Origin: Promethearchaeota archaeon | GTDB lineage: Archaea; Asgardarchaeota; Lokiarchaeia; Sigynarchaeales; SOKP01 | Direction of reading: 5' to 3' | Assembly: GCA_016839845.1 (NCBI GenBank) | Contig: JAEOTL010000215.1 | Coordinates: 1-6,642 of the forward strand | DNA length: 6,642 bases | Part shown: piece by piece, positions 6,465 to 6,642 of the stretch | Layout: the number at the start of each line of letters is the position of its first letter | Position numbering within the stretch: position 1 is the first letter of the stretch | The notes under the pieces: model-generated | The model's input: only the letters and a program-made list of their open reading frames with translations | Told to the model about the DNA's origin: nothing | The model's database searches: none | Program-made: the position numbers and the translations under genes

Positions 6465-6479
6465 TACCTTTGAAAGGTA
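6465..6479. promoter_or_regulatory. Perfect 15-bp palindrome over the radical SAM gene's ribosome-binding site
   Basis: TACCTTT and AAAGGTA arms of 7 bp flank a single central base, and the element directly abuts the ATG at 6464. On the minus strand its right arm is the probable Shine-Dalgarno (AAAGGT). It could be a repressor operator at the start of the message, or an RNA hairpin (6-bp stem, 3-nt loop) hiding the ribosome-binding site. The symmetry is seen directly and the function is inferred. Confidence 0.5.
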
Positions 6480-6499
6480 TTAAAATTTAGTTATTAAGG

Positions 6500-6508
6500 A
6501 TTTAAGTA
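6500..6508 (-). promoter_or_regulatory. Candidate TATA box for the radical SAM gene
   Basis: TACTTAAAT on the minus strand lies about 40 nt before the ATG at 6464. Initiation near 6478 would give a leader of about 14 nt that begins at the palindrome and includes the AAAGG ribosome-binding site. A closer TAAATTTTA (6489-6481) is an alternative, but it would leave the start codon too near. Confidence 0.3.
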
Positions 6509-6563
6509 CATAAATCTATGATAAATCCAAAATTATTAGTGTAAAATCCAAATCAATTTATAA

Positions 6564-6636
6564 TGGACCGGGAGGGATTTGAACCCCCGACCTCCTGAGT
6601 GCAAGTCAGGCATTACTACCGCTGAACTACCGGCCC
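6564..6636 (-). tRNA. tRNA-Ala (anticodon UGC)
   Basis: The minus strand folds into a complete cloverleaf of 73 nt including discriminator A. The acceptor stem GGGCCGG pairs with CCGGTCC and contains the G3-U70 wobble that is the main alanine identity element. The anticodon stem CCTGA/TCAGG is perfect, with loop CTTGCAC and anticodon UGC at 6603-6601. The variable loop is 5 nt. The T-arm is GGGGG-TTCAAAT-CCCTC. CCA is not encoded, so it must be added after transcription. The D-arm is slightly irregular: GTTC faces GTAAT with either a bulged U or a C-U mismatch. No intron is seen. The gene's promoter would lie beyond the right edge. Confidence 0.96.
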
Positions 6637-6642
6637 AAATTA

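Overview
This AT-rich window looks archaeal. It carries a diphthine synthase, an archaeal-type FAD synthase (RibL), a translin-family protein, a DUF357-like domain, an F420-type FrhB domain, TATA-like boxes about 25-30 nt before start codons, and a tRNA gene without an encoded CCA. The lineage cannot be fixed from sequence reading alone. A mesophilic Thaumarchaeota/Bathyarchaeota-type (TACK) genome is a reasonable guess, not a demonstration.

Layout. Positions 1-1655 (minus strand, running off the left edge) hold one long open frame. It encodes a three-part redox protein: an FMN-binding dihydroorotate/dihydropyrimidine dehydrogenase-like barrel, a 2[4Fe-4S] ferredoxin module, and the start of an F420-hydrogenase/dehydrogenase beta (FrhB-like) domain. 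A 123-nt divergent promoter region separates it from two plus-strand genes. These are a diphthine synthase with an extra C-terminal helical DUF357-like domain (1779-2828) and a RibL-type nucleotidyltransferase with an N-terminal winged-helix domain (2883-3524). After a short AT-rich convergent gap come minus-strand genes: endonuclease V (3607 to about 4265), a translin-family protein directly upstream of it (4271-4903), a B12-binding-type radical SAM protein (5037-6464), and tRNA-Ala(UGC) (6564-6636).

How the genes relate. Endonuclease V and translin are spaced as an operon and both belong to nucleic-acid processing families. The dphB and ribL genes are housekeeping functions (diphthamide on EF-2, and FAD). 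The fusion flavoprotein uses FMN, Fe-S and probably F420 or FAD. The radical SAM gene appears to be a single unit with an unusual palindrome over its ribosome-binding site.

The most notable points are the dehydrogenase-ferredoxin-FrhB fusion with a changed substrate pocket, and the endonuclease V frame. The latter keeps all its catalytic residues but has no ATG, GTG or TTG upstream of the first of them. I see no CRISPR array, insertion sequence or phage gene.
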